From: Bradyrhizobium sp. 190
GTDB lineage: Bacteria > Pseudomonadota > Alphaproteobacteria > Rhizobiales > Xanthobacteraceae
Assembly (NCBI RefSeq): GCF_023073415.1
Contig: NZ_JADPJL010000026.1
Span: 95,473 to 159,472, forward strand
Direction of reading: 5' to 3'
DNA: 64,000 nucleotides
Made by a program: the position numbers and the translations under genes. The notes under the pieces were generated by a model. It worked only from the letters and a program-made list of their open reading frames with translations, was not told the DNA's origin and searched no databases. Of this stretch, positions 63,517-64,000 are shown in pieces (the stretch's first letter is position 1; the number at the start of each line of letters is the position of its first letter).

Positions 63517-64000
63517 CTATAGGATAGCAAGTTCAGGGTCTGTTGGCTGATTCGTATCTACGATCTCGGGAGGCGGCGGCGCAGTGTCAGACGCCGACGC
63601 GGCGTCGGCCGAAGACCCCGTATCCTGCGGGGGAACTGCGCTGTCGCTGCTAAGGTTAACACCGTAATCGGTGTACTCGGTTCCGGTATGCAGAGCATTT
63701 TCTGGTGGCGGTGGCTCATCGTTCAGGGCGATCACGTCGCCTGAGGGCTCATCGACCGGCGCTGCATTCGCAGCGTCGCTGGCCACGGTCCCGGTGTCGG
63801 CCGGATCTGACACATCGCTGGCCGGATCGCTCACGCCGGCAGCGGTTGTCGTCGGCGCCGGCTCGGTCGTCTCAACCGGCGCCGCATCCGCAGCGTCGCT
63901 GGCCACGGTCCCGGTGCCGGCCGGATCTGACACGTCGCTGGCCGGATCGCTCACGGCGGCAGCGGTTGTCGTGAGCACCGGCTCGGTCGTCTCAACCGGC
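63517..64000 (-). CDS. Low-complexity repeat protein, candidate type I secretion cargo (5' end outside window)
   Basis: 161 codons are visible, ending ...TDPELAIL and running off the right edge. Composition is extreme: Ala, Asp, Thr, Ser, Pro, Val and Glu with almost no Lys, Arg, Cys or Trp. Two copies of a 40-residue unit (PVETTEP, TTTAA, VSDPASDVSDPA, TGTVASDA) are followed by a non-repeated acidic C-terminus with PPPP. No RTX nonapeptides are visible here. It lies 12 bases before prsD on the same strand, so a secreted surface or matrix protein with an uncleaved C-terminal signal is likely. Confidence 0.7.
   Translation of the reverse strand, partial: PVETTEPVLTTTAAAVSDPASDVSDPAGTGTVASDAADAAPVETTEPAPTTTAAGVSDPASDVSDPADTGTVASDAANAAPVDEPSGDVIALNDEPPPPENALHTGTEYTDYGVNLSSDSAVPPQDTGSSADAASASDTAPPPPEIVDTNQPTDPELAIL
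63752..64000. repeat. 120-bp in-frame tandem repeat
   Basis: 63752-63871 and 63872-63991 match at most positions with a 120-base period, and a third copy begins at the window edge. Each encodes one 40-residue unit of the repeat protein. Copies differ by scattered substitutions and no indel. Confidence 0.85.

Noticed and set aside
63752..64000. CRISPR-like array
   Set aside because: The 120-bp repeats are in frame, without spacers, and encode protein repeats.

Overview
The window reads as a chromosomal segment of a high-GC alphaproteobacterium, most likely Bradyrhizobium or a close relative. This is inferred from base composition, gene style (dense ATGA-coupled operons, Tat-type solute-binding proteins, many ABC importers) and several small proteins that look like ones typical of Bradyrhizobium. 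No rRNA, tRNA, CRISPR array or integrase was seen.

Layout. (1) 1-6119, minus strand: an exopolysaccharide operon reading off the left edge: ExoY-type initiating sugar-phosphate transferase, a GT4 glycosyltransferase, a pyruvyl-transferase-like protein, a Wzy/O-antigen-ligase-like polymerase and a GumC/Wzz-type co-polymerase with a degenerate P-loop. Two near-identical 21-bp direct repeats lie upstream. (2) 6.1-10.0 kb: an accessory zone of small genes, an IS1595-type transposase fragment and little-coding DNA. Four of the small genes (61, 65, 59 and 50 residues) are supported by good ribosome-binding sites. (3) 10.0-16.8 kb: hyuA-hyuB with a TRAP transporter (dctPQM). (4) 17.0-18.1 kb: a truncated lysR start and an arylformamidase-like hydrolase. 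(5) 18.1-28.9 kb: one long minus-strand unit of amidohydrolase, a molybdenum hydroxylase of the xanthine dehydrogenase/CO dehydrogenase superfamily (with a CoxS-CoxG fusion), a branched-chain-type ABC importer and a Rieske protein. A divergent marR gene and a perfect palindromic operator sit at its promoter. (6) 29.6-39.6 kb: a peptide/nickel-type ABC importer with a fused double ATPase, a flavin monooxygenase, an SDR, an epimerase-like protein and a hydantoinase/dihydropyrimidinase. (7) 39.8-42.1 kb: hydantoin racemase, flavin reductase and N-carbamoyl-D-amino-acid hydrolase. (8) 42.2-57.3 kb: a second peptide-type ABC importer, two metal-dependent amidohydrolases, an orphan binding protein, a PuuE/PgdA-like deacetylase, a polar amino-acid ABC importer with two binding proteins, and a second carbamoylase, with a divergent LysR gene. 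(9) 58.3-60.3 kb: debris (IS481-type transposase remnant, another gene fragment) plus one conserved small protein. (10) 60.3-64.0 kb: a PrsE/PrsD-type type I secretion pair preceded by the 3' end of a low-complexity repeat protein, probably its cargo.

How the genes fit together. From 10 to 57 kb almost every gene imports or hydrolyses a cyclic amide, ureide or amino-acid derivative. The racemase, hydantoinase and N-carbamoyl-D-amino-acid hydrolase at 38.2-42.1 kb together make the classic route from a racemic 5-substituted hydantoin to a D-amino acid. Around it lie a second hydantoinase type (HyuAB), three more amidohydrolases, an allantoinase-like deacetylase, a molybdenum hydroxylase and five uptake systems. 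The most interesting reading is that this is a catabolic island for hydantoin-like or N-heterocyclic nitrogen compounds, controlled by at least one MarR and one LysR regulator. The true substrates cannot be read from sequence.
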